This document shows, piece by piece, positions 22,946 through 34,390 of a DNA stretch of 64,000 bases. How positions within the stretch are numbered: position 1 is the stretch's first letter; every line of letters starts with the position of its first letter. Where the stretch lies: assembly GCA_032622095.1 (NCBI GenBank), contig CP136066.1, positions 49,698,911-49,762,910 on the forward strand, read 5' to 3'. Both the position numbers and the translations under genes were made by a program. The notes beneath the pieces were generated by a model. That model saw nothing but the letters and a program-made list of their open reading frames with translations, was not told the origin of the DNA and made no database searches. This DNA is from Siphonodentalium dalli. Taxonomy: Eukaryota > Mollusca > Scaphopoda > Gadilida > Siphonodentaliidae.

Positions 22946-23064
22946 TGTTTCTCTCATATGATATTTATGAAACTCGTCACGAATGTTCAGTTTTCTCTCG
23001 CCGGAGGCTCGAGAAAACTGAAAATTCTTAGACTCGTTTCATAAATATCATATGAGAGAAACAC
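22946..23064. repeat. Palindromic hairpin element
   Basis: GTGTTTCTCTCATATGATATTTATGAAAC at the left is matched by its reverse complement ending at 23,064. A second inner stem, CAGTTTTCTC...GAGAAAACTG, lies at 22,988-23,020. It is about 119 bp in all and probably a MITE remnant. It sits only 19 bp from the next element. Confidence 0.65.
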
Positions 23065-23082
23065 TCTTTTCATATCCTCTAT

Positions 23083-23538
23083 ATATGTGACCGGCCATAT
23101 CAAATTCAGTCGTAAGTCGGGATTTTTTTTACCCTGTGCCAATGCATTCTCTTATATATGCGAGTCGACCATAGGTCGCCTCGCATATATAAGAGAATGC
23201 ATTGGCCTAACAATTTTTTATCATTTTGTTTAAATAAATGTTTCTTACAATTTTTAGGACATAAAATAAAAAAACATCCAATACCCTGCAGGGAGCCCCA
23301 CACATATATAGAAGAGTCTCGTCTGCTCATGTTTGTCTGGGGCTCTGTATGGGTGAAATTATAAAATTGTTAAAGAATACAAGAAAAAATTATTAAAATT
23401 GTAAAAAATTGTTAGGCCAATGCATTCTCTTATATATGCGAGGCGACCTATGGTCGACTCGCATATATAAGAGAATGCATTGGCACAGGGTAAACAAAAT
23501 CCCGACTTACGACTGTATTTGATATGGCGGGTCACATA
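23083..23538. mobile_element. MITE with the double-hairpin cassette, next to gene A exon 2
   Basis: The outer inverted repeats begin ATATGTGACC and continue through ATATCAAATTCAGTCGTAAGTCGGGAT, about 50 bp each side with small mismatches. Inside, bounded by CCCTGTGCC and GGCACAGGG, are the same two 67-bp hairpins (23,139-23,205 and 23,417-23,483) as in the element at 2,190-2,577. The outer ends differ from that element. The element ends 48 bp before the exon 2 acceptor. Confidence 0.75.
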
Positions 23539-23586
23539 TTTTGAAATGTGTATATGAGTCTATTAGATTTTTGTGTTCAACCACAG

Positions 23587-23727
23587 AACAACAAGAAGAG
23601 GCGAAAGGTAGCGCAAAATACCTGGGGTGTTTCTTAGACGCATGGGACCGGGACCTGTGCGGATTGTCTGTCGTTAACAAAGATCAGAACTCACATGCAT
23701 TCTGTATCAACTTTTGCGCGGCTGAAG
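23587..23727 (+). CDS. Gene A exon 2: N-terminal half of a WSC domain
   Basis: The exon is 141 nt, flanked by acceptor TTTTTGTGTTCAACCACAG and donor GAAG|GTGAGC, with phase 1 at both ends. It encodes a short linker (QQEEAKGSAK) and then YLGCFLDAWDRDLCGLSVVN...AFCINFCAAE, which matches the start of WSC domains (YxGCF at the head, then a CxxxC that carries on into GYxYAG in the next exon). WSC domains are Cys-rich modules of secreted or membrane proteins, thought to bind carbohydrate. The acceptor region is conserved at the window end (63,960-64,000) in gene B. No stop codon interrupts the frame. Confidence 0.8.
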
Positions 23728-23739
23728 GTGAGCAACAAT

Positions 23740-24980
23740 GAGGAAGAAATCCACGTATCACTTTGTGAAAGCGTCAATATCATAAAAGTAGAATACACCA
23801 GTTCGCTGTTATCATCAAGTTAAACAAATAGCTTTAATACATGTATACATTGCTAGTTCCATAGTATATTGTATATGCATGCACTGTATCACTCATAATA
23901 AAGCAAGAACGGTTGTTGACTGTCATAAGAATATTTAATAGAGCATGGGTTGGAGTTGACTTGTGTAGTGAATTTGGGTATTGTAATTTTACGTCGTGGA
24001 CGCTAAAATAAACACCGAATGACCTCGTCTGAAGGCGGCCAAATGCGTCACATTTGACCACAATAAACAACTCTGGCAGAGCCAATCATCGCATCTGGAA
24101 TGAATATGATTCGGCCAATTCAGGGAAACGTCGGCGAGAATCCCGATGACGAACAGAAACACTCGAACCACGACAAGAACAACATGAGTTCAAAAGTAAC
24201 TCTTGAATTCAATAAACTGCATTGAAGATGATTCGTTTTAAATGATGATTACATGTTCCTGATAATGTATTTTTGTGAGTACATAAAGACTGTTCTATAA
24301 AAACCCATTTCAACTTTACTACACTACACCAATATAGTGCCAAGAGGGAGTGAGGTAGTTCCCGACTCGGAGTGGAGGAACTACATCATTCTCAATGATT
24401 TTAAATTGGAATGGTCAAATCAAAACCATGCTCTACTCATTAAATATTCATATAACAGTCAACGTCTTTTTTTAGTATTTTATCAGCCTGCATTTCAAAA
24501 TGCAATGTGACAAAGAAGTCCAAATTGAGAAGTTCCATAATTAACACTCAGATCATCTGTATTTTAAACTGGCATACTTGATGAAGTAATCAAAACACAA
24601 AGGAACATTTAATTATCCATTAGTTTACCATTTAGTAAACAAACAAACGGAAATAACGACGCGAATTGGTCAAATTTCTCACAAGGAAGCCGATCGACTA
24701 TGAGACAAAGTAGAATATCGTTGGAGTGTTGTGAAACGTTTTATTTTTATTTATTTATTGCCGGATTTAAGGCCACATGGCGATCACTTGTTGAGGACAT
24801 AATCCCAGATTCATATCCCACATTGAGGAGCTGGTAAACTATCGCAAACTTATTTCTATATGTTGTAATTGTGAGTAATGCTTAAAATCCGAAACGTTAA
24901 TCGTAACTACGGATACGGGGAAAACAACAATGAATAGAAATAACACAAATTATACTTACGTAACACCCCATTCGTAATTA
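23740..24980. other. Gene A intron 2, 5' part
   Basis: No exon or element is recognised. A short imperfect hairpin around GAGGTAGTTCC...GGAACTAC lies at about 24,350-24,385. Confidence 0.4.
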
Positions 24981-25318
24981 TTAACGAACCAAAGCCGGAC
25001 GCTTTGGGTCGTATATAGACTATATCTGATTTTGTGACGTCACCAATTATTATCTAATACGACGATCGCATTTTGAATTTTTGCGACCACTTTTGTCGCA
25101 ATCGGAAATAAACGTGTGCGTATTTCAATGGCCGGCGTTTCAAAATGAGGGGAGTTACTATCGTAATTATGTACAATGAAGTTCATTCGTATCCGCGGTT
25201 TACATTTTATTGATAACATGATTATGACATAATAAGGACTGTCAAATATTTGCATTGGAGTGGCCTAAAATATAAATCGCGCGTGGAATGAGAAAATCTT
25301 AATCACTCTGGCAGAGTC

Positions 25319-27234
25319 GTTATTTGGTGTGAATCTGGATTCAGAATCCGAATCAGATTACAGATTAGTCCCGGTACGACGTGGTTCGGTAAACGGACAG
25401 ACCAGAATCAGTAAACGAACAGACCGTAATCGTAATCTCGTGGTAATCCAGATTCGGATTCGGATTCCGATTACGGACTCAAACGTTCATAATGTAAACA
25501 AACGGAGATTTCGCCACCTCGGAGTTTAAAACACAATCAAACATAAGAATCCATTCCTTGTGTACAAATTATTGCAGAATATAAACGATCTATATCAAAG
25601 AATATTAAATGCGGAGACAAATTTGTGTTATCGAGTGTAAATGGGAAGTATATTACTGAAATTAGCCATAAATCCATCCATACAATACCGACCGAACGCA
25701 TGTCGATTTCAAATGCGGCGGATACGTCACCATTGACCGAATTCACGTGAACCTGCATGGATAGGTCTTTTCCTTTGTTCGTTATTATATGTTCCTTCTT
25801 ATTCAAGAAATAATAGGATTATATGATATCGATGGATTATCAGATACATGTATGTACTATTTAGTCTTATAGCAATTTCATATTTAAAATGTTTTGTTTC
25901 GTTAAATGCAGTCGTTTTGCACAATAGTCTTTGTATATTGCAGGAACACAGGCATTTTTTGGCCAACGTGCTGTACAATAGTTGGAAAATAAAGCTTTGC
26001 CCATCAAGCTAATGTTGTGGTCTTGTGATCGCACGTGAACTGCATCTCACAATCTCACAAACACAACAGTTGTAAAGCTTATTCTAGGATCTCAGGACTA
26101 TATAGTGGAAATGTCAGTCAATTTATTGATTAAGTAACCACACGTACAAGTTCAAGGGACGTGGCTAGAGGTTTCCCATGGGAGTGCTCCGTCAAATTTC
26201 CGGCCAACTGCACCCCCCTTGAACAAAACATAAAACTCACAGGTTCGCAGAATTCCATTTGCACCCCCTTGGAAATATCCAACCTGACACACCCTAAGAT
26301 TGGAAAATTACCAACTTTTACTGGTTGAAAAATCAAACAATGAACAATTCCAACCTATATATGATGTTAAATTAATGTCCAACTAATGTTGTGTCAGGCA
26401 CAAAGTTTAGTTTAAACATATATATTTTGTCCAATTTAGATAAAGCATGATATATAACACATACATGTTTATACAGACAATTGGATTGGAGGACAAGTAC
26501 TGACTCACTTAAGGGTATCCCTCTCCCATATGTTATTACACTGAAAAATAAATAATTAGTACTTAATGGCAAAGCAACATGACTACCAAAACAAGTTGAA
26601 CATATATACAGATAACCGGTCACTCCCTCCCCCGAGTTAGTCATAAGTTTGTATGTGTACATATGTATTTGTTTAACATCGGGGTTGTTTTGTTGCGTTT
26701 TCTGGCTTGTAGGTATCGTTATTTGAAAAAGTTAGTCAAAAGAATCCTGATTTGCCTCACGTATGAATGACTGTACAGCTAAGAAAATTGTACCAAAGTT
26801 CGGGAGGGGGGTCGATGCACCCAATCAACCCTGTCGCCACATTCCTGTACAACTGACAAGTTTCGTGTGTTCTCCACAACGTCTTCGGAATTTGATTCGG
26901 GAGACCTAGAGCTGGTAGAAATTATTGCCCTCATCAATAGACACACTTTAACTTGGAAAAAAGATGCGATTAAGTCGGATTGGCAGCTAATTAGGTGCCA
27001 TGTATATACATGTACACATAGAAGAAAAGCATGACTTTCACAACAAACATGAACATTATAAATATAATATACAAATGATACTTGTGTCAAATACATGAGT
27101 CATATTGACGCTGGGAGAACATTACACGTCATATCGGAGACCACGTGGATTTCAAAATCTGACCTAGAATCGGGAATTAGCCCCGCCCCCGTAATCGGAT
27201 TTTGATTCTGAATCCGGATTCCCACGAAATAACG
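25319..27234. mobile_element. 1.9-kb element with terminal inverted repeats
   Basis: The ends CGTTATTTGGTGTGAATC and GATTC...CACGAAATAACG are inverted repeats that extend inward through GGATTCAGAATC and TAATCTGATT-type words for about 45 bp. The whole segment is absent from the paralogous site near 28,660 in the second tandem copy, which supports insertion. No transposase frame is recognised. It contains a LINE tail at 26,410-26,650. Confidence 0.6.
26410..26650 (-). mobile_element. LINE 3' tail fragment
   Basis: It begins GTTTAAACATATATATTTTGTCC and continues with GGATTGGAGGACAAGT...CCCTCTCCC, parallel to the 3' UTR of the intact LINE at 13,277-13,440. It is 5'-truncated and has no coding sequence. 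Confidence 0.55.
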
Positions 27235-28183
27235 ATACAGGGCGATACTGGAGACAATACTGGAATCGAAATTTCTGATTCATGCAAACGTTCTTACATC
27301 GCGTTTAAATTATTACATAGTACATACGTGAATCTGATAATCCTTAGATATCCTTCCATTTTCATGAATCGACAGGGAACACACACTTATGAACAAAGCA
27401 GAAGTTACATTCAGGTTATCGCGAATTCGGTCGATGGTGAAAACTACATGACGTTGCTCGTCGAGTTTCGTTGAAATCGACACGACATTTCTGAAACCGA
27501 CAAGCTTCTTGGTATAGTACACATCTCAATCGGAATGCGCACACAGCGTAAATAATATAATGGTTAATTTCAGTAAAATACTCCCCTCTCGACAACAACC
27601 AACAGTCTTGATTTTTGAATACTTTTAGTTTGATGCTGGGAGTTTATATTCTATAATAATTTGTACAAAAGGGACGGCTTATAAAAGTGTTTTTTATGTT
27701 TTAAGTCTGAGTTGAGAGCTCGTACATGTTGTTTGTTTGTTTGTTTGTGAACCTCTGATTTCTAACATGACCTGATGTTTGATTTACCTAATTTATACAC
27801 GAAATTGCTAGCTATTGGACCAACTCTTTCGATATGCTTGTGGTTTAGCTGTGGTTCGTTAATTACGCTAGCGTATGGTCTTATTATATGTAGTAACGAA
27901 CCAAAGCCGGACGCTTTGGGTCGTATATAGACTATACCTGATTTTGTGACGTCACCAATTATTATCTAATACGACACTGCATGCTGTTTAGACATGTTGC
28001 GACCACTTTTGTCGCACAGTAGATCGGTGGGCTTAAAGCATCAATGTCGTAATCTGAAATAAACATGTGTGTCTTTCAATTCCCGGCTTTACAAAATGGA
28101 GGAAGTTACTATCGGAAATATGCAGGGTGAAGTTCATTCGCAGCGGCGGTTTACATTTTATTGATAACATAATTATGTAATGG

Positions 28184-28568
28184 TTAGAGCACAATAATTG
28201 TTCTTTACCAGAATCAATCGAGTCGGAGACGAGATTTATTCTGGTAAAGAACAATTCGCGTGCTCTGACCGACTTAGAGCACAATTGATCACACACAATG
28301 CAATAAACTGGAAATGTGCCGTGCGCTGGCCGCGATTGGACACAATAGCCGGTTAGCCACGCCAAAAAACGTGATTAACACGAACTGAATGTGAATAGAT
28401 ATGTCCGAAACAACACGGACTGTTCCCACTTTGAAGCGCCCTTGCGATTTGTTTGTTATGAGTTGCGAGTGCCTAACAATGGGATAATCATTGAACTGTT
28501 CCTTTGCCAGCCTTGGGAATTGATATACTTTACCACGGAACGATTGCAACAATGGGATTGTGCTCTAA
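28184..28568. mobile_element. MITE with TTAGAGCACAAT ends
   Basis: TTAGAGCACAAT at 28,184 and ATTGTGCTCTAA ending at 28,568 are perfect inverted repeats. The sequence is absent from the paralogous position near 25,220 in copy 1. Its left part is itself a hairpin (ATTGTTCTTTACCAGAAT...ATTCTGGTAAAGAACAAT, to 28,267), and another TTAGAGCACAAT occurs at 28,274, so two nested copies are likely. Confidence 0.65.
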
Positions 28569-28811
28569 GACATATTAAGGACTGTCAGATATTTGCATTG
28601 GAATGGCCTAAAATATAAATCGCACGTGCAATGGGAAAATATCAATCACTCTGGCAGGACGGGAGACAATGTTGGTATCGAAATCGAAATTCGTGAAGCA
28701 TGCAAACGTTATATCGCGTTAAAATTATCCTAATATTACATACGTGAATCTGATTATCCTTTGATATCCTTCTATTTCCATGAATTCACAAGGAACACAT
28801 ACGAAATGAAC

Positions 28812-28944
28812 GGCGGTTTCAATGTGGTCATGGGATTTTGACCGCGAGAAAAATTCAGCAAACTGCATGAACCCCGAAGGGGTTCATGCGGAGTTTGCTG
28901 ATTTTTTATCGTGGTCAAAACCCATGACCACGTTGAATCCGCCG
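28812..28944. repeat. Near-perfect 133-bp palindrome
   Basis: CGGCGGTTTCAATGTGGTCATGG pairs with its reverse complement at the right end. The centre is CATGAACCCCGAAGGGGTTCATG. Arms run inward through GACC.CGA...AAAATCAGCAAACT. It lies inside sequence that the first tandem copy lacks, so it is a recent insertion. Confidence 0.75.
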
Positions 28945-28994
28945 TTTATTATTTATATTTATATACTTACGCTCTTTAAAACACTTCTCCAAAT

Positions 28995-29205
28995 ATGTCC
29001 GTTATTTCGTAAAAAAAACTTTTTCAAATATCTCCGTTATTTCGTTTATAAAAATAATTTCCTATTTCTATATTTCGCTCTATATTTCGCCCTATTTCGC
29101 TATTTCGTTGTAATTTCCTATTTCGATTTTTCGTACTATTTCGCTGTATTTTCATATTTCGCTTTTTCGTTGTATTTCATATTTCGATAATTCGCTATAT
29201 TTGAC
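28995..29205 (+). repeat. TATTTCG-rich low-complexity tract
   Basis: Irregular repetition of TATTTCG and TTTCGTTGTA-type words over about 200 bp keeps one frame open (F/Y-rich), with no sign of real coding. Confidence 0.7.
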
Positions 29206-29426
29206 ATATTATGGGATATGGGATTATATGATAACCAACATTATGATAGTCAATCGAACATCTCGTGCCACCCGTGCTCGCGATTAGATGCCACAAGCCA
29301 TCCAATCGTGATCTTTCGAACCTCGATTACATATTGTTTGCTATCAAATCCTTGGCGTATTGGCTGACTAGATACTCAAGCAGTCGGTAATGTCCGACAA
29401 TCCCCGGTGATTTCCGGGACCAATGT

Positions 29427-29487
29427 GTTCATAAACCTATGAACGACATTGGAAGTGACGTCACGTTACGTTCATAGGTTTATGAAC
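29427..29487. repeat. Short inverted repeat
   Basis: GTTCATAAACCTATGAACG and its reverse complement CGTTCATAGGTTTATGAAC are separated by about 22 bp containing TGACGTCA. Confidence 0.6.
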
Positions 29488-30250
29488 TCATTGAATAAGG
29501 GGGCGTGTCTACCGTAACGCTATGGGGAAATCGGAAGAGATATTAGGGGTATGTAAATATATAATTATGAACAAAGCAGAAGATACATTCAGGTTGTCGC
29601 GAATTCGGTCGATAGTGAAAGCTAACATGATGACGTTGTTAGTCGAGTTTCGTTGAAATCGACATGATGGCATTTTATGAATGAAATGAACATGATGAAA
29701 TCGACAAGCTTCTTCGTATAGTACACATCTCAATCGGATGGCGCACATCTACTATAATGGTCAATTTCACTAAAATACTCCTCTCTCGACAACAACGAAC
29801 ATTCTTGTCTTTTGAACACTTTCAGTTTGATGTTGGGAGTTTATATTCTATAATAATTTGTACAAAAGGCACGGCTTTTAAAAGTGTATTTTAGGTTCGT
29901 AGTGTTTGCATTGTGAATCTCTGATTTATCTCATGCCCTGATGTGTGACTGGCCCAATTGATATACGAAATTGCTAGCTATAGGACCCATTCTTTTGATG
30001 AACCCTTGTGCATTTCTGAAGTGTAATTAATCATACCACGACATAAGGCCTAAGTGAATCTTATTTGATGGGAATACGAATCTATGAAGTTATTTTTATA
30101 AGATTAAAAAAAGGCACAGATATATCCTAGATTATGCGTGTGTTTTAGCTGTGGTTCGTTAATTACCCTAGCGTATCGTCATATTAGTTCGTTATACGAA
30201 AGATGTCAATGTGGGTTAATAGATTCTTATTTCGTATGGATTATTTTCAG

Positions 30251-30413
30251 GATACCATTACGCAGGCATGCAGAACAAGGTACAGTGTATCTGTGGCATG
30301 AGCTATGGCAGATATGGAAGCCTTCCTGACAATAAATGTAGCTCGGCTTGCCCAGGAGACAAGAGCCAGGATTGTGGGAAAGCTAATGCTTCGGTAGTGT
30401 TCAAAACTGGAGA
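30251..30413 (+). CDS. Gene A exon 3: C-terminal half of the WSC domain
   Basis: The acceptor is ATTATTTTCAG. Joined to exon 2 in phase 1 it reads E-GYHYAGMQNKVQCICGMSYG, then NKCSSACPGDKSQDCG and VVFKTG. This is the canonical second half of WSC: G.xYAG, CxCG, Cxx.CpGd and the closing CGG-like turn and strand. With exon 2 this supplies the usual eight-Cys pattern. The donor GA|GTGAGT follows at 30,414 in phase 2. Reading through instead meets TGA at once, as expected for a spliced exon. The 6.5-kb intron before it contains the 2.9-kb tandem duplication. Confidence in the WSC call is high, and in the exact 3' boundary moderate. Confidence 0.8.
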
Positions 30414-32019
30414 GTGAGTCCACACACAGACTCAACGGCTCCGTCAATTCCGCTGGAAGAAATATCTCCTACTCTGCCTGACAATTTAAATCATGCGCAC
30501 ACACCTCCAATTGTATATGCATAGCTATTCAGTAGATTGACGAATTGTATCATTTTATGGTTTAGTTGTCAGACAGTTTGTATTAAATATGGCATGGTGA
30601 TTGTTTTATGATGCTAATTGACAACCATTTAGTCCGGGAGCTAATAGGGGTACCCTTGCACACCCCTGGGACTTAACTTCACCCCACTCATTTTGTTCCT
30701 TATTATGTCCTTCAACTTTTAAGCAATGTTAACAAGAAAAAAAAGTGGCCGTGTAGACTCCAGACAATATGGCGTCCATCATGGCCGCCGTTTTTCAGAC
30801 CATACCCTAAGTCAGTTTTATGCAAATTATAGCGAGAAAATATGGTAAAATGTATACAAATGTATATATTTTCGTGAAGCTAAGACATAATGACACTTTT
30901 TTGGGCCGAAATTGAAACTCACCATCCAAGATGGCCGCCAAAATGGCCGCCGGAAGTTGAAAATAAGACATTTTTTCACAAATATCTTCTAGATCAATTC
31001 ATGCTGTTTGGAACTGGTTGAGTAATATGACATTATTTTGTATTTTGTATATCAACTAATCATTGGAGCAATTAAATATGCAATTAATTGGGCCCTAGCC
31101 CCTTCCGATCCCTCAAAAATTCGATTTTACAGAACGCAGTACAAAATTTTACAAAAAATCACAATTGGGATTCTAGTCACATTTCAACAAGAAATGAAAA
31201 GAGCATTGTAATGTAAGTGAGGCATATCATTACCTATGAATATTCCAACTCTCTGGAACCAAAAATCTTACCTTGGCTCAAAATGGCTGCGAAAATGGCC
31301 GCCAAAATATGGAAAATGGTAAATATTTCCCCAGGGTGTCCTGCAATCGCTTATAAGTTGTGGTTGATATATACAATTGGCTAATCTGTATTCTATACAT
31401 TGCATACTAACATGTCTGATGCACCACGGATCATTTTTACTATTGTCACCACTGACATCACCAGAAATATTGTATTTTTCTCTCACAATCTTGACATAAA
31501 TATCGGCAAAAATTCACTTTTCAGGGTTCGACCATTTGTTCAAGTAAAATGCAACTATCTTAGGTATCAAAGGTGTTTATTGTTTTGGTCTATCTTAAAT
31601 GTGGCACACTACGGTGTTTATAGACTAAATTGTTCAAGATGGCTTCCAAAATGGAAACCAAATTTCTTAAAAGTTAACATATCCCGAACATTATTATCTG
31701 CGTTATCCGAAAAAGGTAGGAAATTGTGACTCACTTGGTTATTGTACGTGTTAGTTAATTAACTGACAACTACGTTCTATTATGTTTGTCCCAGTTCCGT
31801 GTGGGGCATGACAAATTCATTTTAAAGTTGCAGTATGGAATTTTGCGGAGAACCTCTTTTATGATTCTGGCCATATTATTGAAAGGAAATGGGCAGAACT
31901 TCGAGACGGAACTGAGATGAACCATGACATGTGGGTATTCTGGCCCATTATGGTAAAAATTTATCAACTGGATACAGGGTGGAAGCCAAGATGGCAGCCA
32001 GGGAGTTACTCTATGATCA

Positions 32020-32640
32020 TAGATGAGGATAATTGGTATACATGGAGTTATTGTATGGCCATGAATTATGTGTGGGTATATAGGGTGTGCCCTGTTGGTA
32101 ACGGTGGGACGTATATTTATATATGTTGTGGATGTGTTATCATTGGTGGTGTATGGGGAGTAGATGTATGATCATGGATGGCTTGTATGAGTATGGCAAG
32201 TATGGAACTTATGTGAGTGGTCGTATGTGCGGGTATTAGTATATCTGGAAGGGCTCACCATTGGTGATGTGCATATGTATATCTGGATTGACTCTATGGT
32301 CATGGGTATGGCGAATAGGTATACATGCAGTGGCTGTATGGTCCATGGTGAGGTGAATATGTATACAATGAGTGACTGTATGGTCGTGAATGTAGTGAAT
32401 ATGTATACATATAGTGACTATATGGTCATGTGTCGGGTGTAGGTGTATACCTGGTGCTCATGCATGGTGACTCGTGGCTGTATCGTCATTTGTGGTATGT
32501 ACGGGTATAACCAAGTATGGCTGTATGATCAGGTGTACGTGTATAAAGTGGGTAACTATGTTGTCATTTGTGTGGTGTTTATGTACATATGGAGTGACTG
32601 GGGTAATGGTTCTGTTGTACATGTGTACCTTGGGTGGCTA
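32020..32640 (-). repeat. Minisatellite, left arm of foldback
   Basis: Units such as AGTGACTGTATGGTC.TGAATGTAGTGAATATGTATACA are the reverse complement of the 43-bp family seen at 20,460-21,420. There are about 14 diverged units. Confidence 0.8.
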
Positions 32641-32739
32641 TCGCTTTCCACAATAACTCAAGGATATGTTAATCAATAGAGAGGTCATGTCACAGAGTCA
32701 TATCACGGAAAGCGATAGCCACCTATTATCACAAAGTCA

Positions 32740-34390
32740 TTACATATATACATAAACACCACATACATACCAATATAGTGACCCATTGCATACATGTACA
32801 CCTGACCCATGACCACGGGTGACCACACAGCCACGCACCACAATGCAGACACACCGGGTATACTCCTAAACATGACCCATAACCATATAGTCACTCCTTG
32901 TATACCCATTCATCTCACCTTTGGCCATAAGGTCATCCCCTGTATACCTATTCTCCAAACGCATGTTCAAATAGACAATCAATATATATATATCAACACC
33001 ACAACAATGACCATAAAGTCACTCCGGTATACATATGCACCTCACCAATTGTCATATAGCCACTAGCTTCATACACATACCCTCACCCATGTCACCTGGT
33101 ATACTCCTTCACCTGACTTATGGCCATATAGCCACCCCGTGTGTACCTATTCAAAAAATTCACACATGATCATGGTCAATCCATACATATTCACCTCAAC
33201 ATTGGCCATGTCACTCCCTGTATCCCTATTTGTCACACCATAGCCGAATAGCCACTCAATATATACTAATACACCCCAGCCATGTCAGTATAGTCACTCC
33301 ATGTATGCATATGCACCTCATCCATGGCCATATAGCCACTCTCTATATACACATATCCCTCGCTCATGACAATAAAGCAACACATGTGTATACTGGTATA
33401 ACCTACACATGACCATATCGCCACGAGTCACCAAAGAGAAACATCATGTATACTCATATGCCTGACACATGACCATGTAGTCACCCTTGTATAGGTGTTC
33501 ATTACATTTATGATCATACAGTTACTACTTGTATACCTACATGTACTCATCTCACCATTAACCATACAGTCACTACCTGTATACCTATTCGACACACATA
33601 GTCATATAACCATTCAATATACATATGCAGCCCACCCTAGAATAGATTCACTCCAGGTATACATGTAAACATCACTAATGGCCATTCAGCCCTTCCAGAT
33701 ATAAAAAACCCGCACACACGACCACTCAAACAATCCACACTTGCATATACACCTCACAAATGATAATTCAGCAAATCACTGTATAATCATACACGCCATC
33801 CATGATAATACAGCTAAGCCCTAAACACCCACCAGTGGTAATACATACACGAGATATATAAATATACATCCCACCCGTTACCACAAGGGCACTCCCTATA
33901 TACCAACACGCTCAATAATGTCCACACAGCTTACTCCAGGTATTCATATTCAATCATGACCGTACAGTCACTCCACGTATACCTATACACATTACCCGTA
34001 ACCATAAAATCACTCCCTATTTATCCACACACCCCATCCATGATCATAAAGACAACACAGGTATATCCCAACATGACCCTACAGTCACTCCATATATACA
34101 TAATCAACACATAGATGACCATGTAGCTATATCCATACACCACACCAATGACCATACAGGCACACCGGGTGCACCCGTACTGGATATACACAAGCATACA
34201 CCATACAGTCACTCCATGCATACCTCACACCTGACCATGACCTCTCCCTGTATACCTAGATGCATCGTACCATGGACAACCCACTCATAACCATATACTC
34301 ACTCATTGTATACCTACTCACATCAGTCATGACATACAATAACTCCCTGTATACCTATTCACCTCACATATGATCATAGAGTAACTCCCT
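32740..34390 (+). repeat. Minisatellite, right arm of foldback
   Basis: About 38 diverged units of TCACTCC.TGTATACCTATTCACCTCAC.CATGACCATA type. This arm has over twice as many units as the left arm, so the arms have expanded or contracted independently after pairing. Confidence 0.8.

Larger units (their letters stand above)
24984..27894 (+). repeat. Tandem duplication in intron 2, copy 1
   Basis: The block opens with AACGAACCAAAGCCGGACGC, repeated exactly at 27,896. Matching stretches: 24,984-25,316 with 27,896-28,170 and 28,569-28,660, then 27,236-27,890 with 28,661-30,185. Copy 1 contains an extra 1.9 kb (25,319-27,234) that copy 2 lacks. Confidence 0.75.
27895..30190 (+). repeat. Tandem duplication in intron 2, copy 2
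   Basis: This is the second copy of the 24,984-27,894 unit. It lacks the 1.9-kb element but has its own insertions at 28,184-28,568 and about 28,807-29,570. A third, shorter relative of its distal part lies at 58,440-58,860. Confidence 0.75.
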
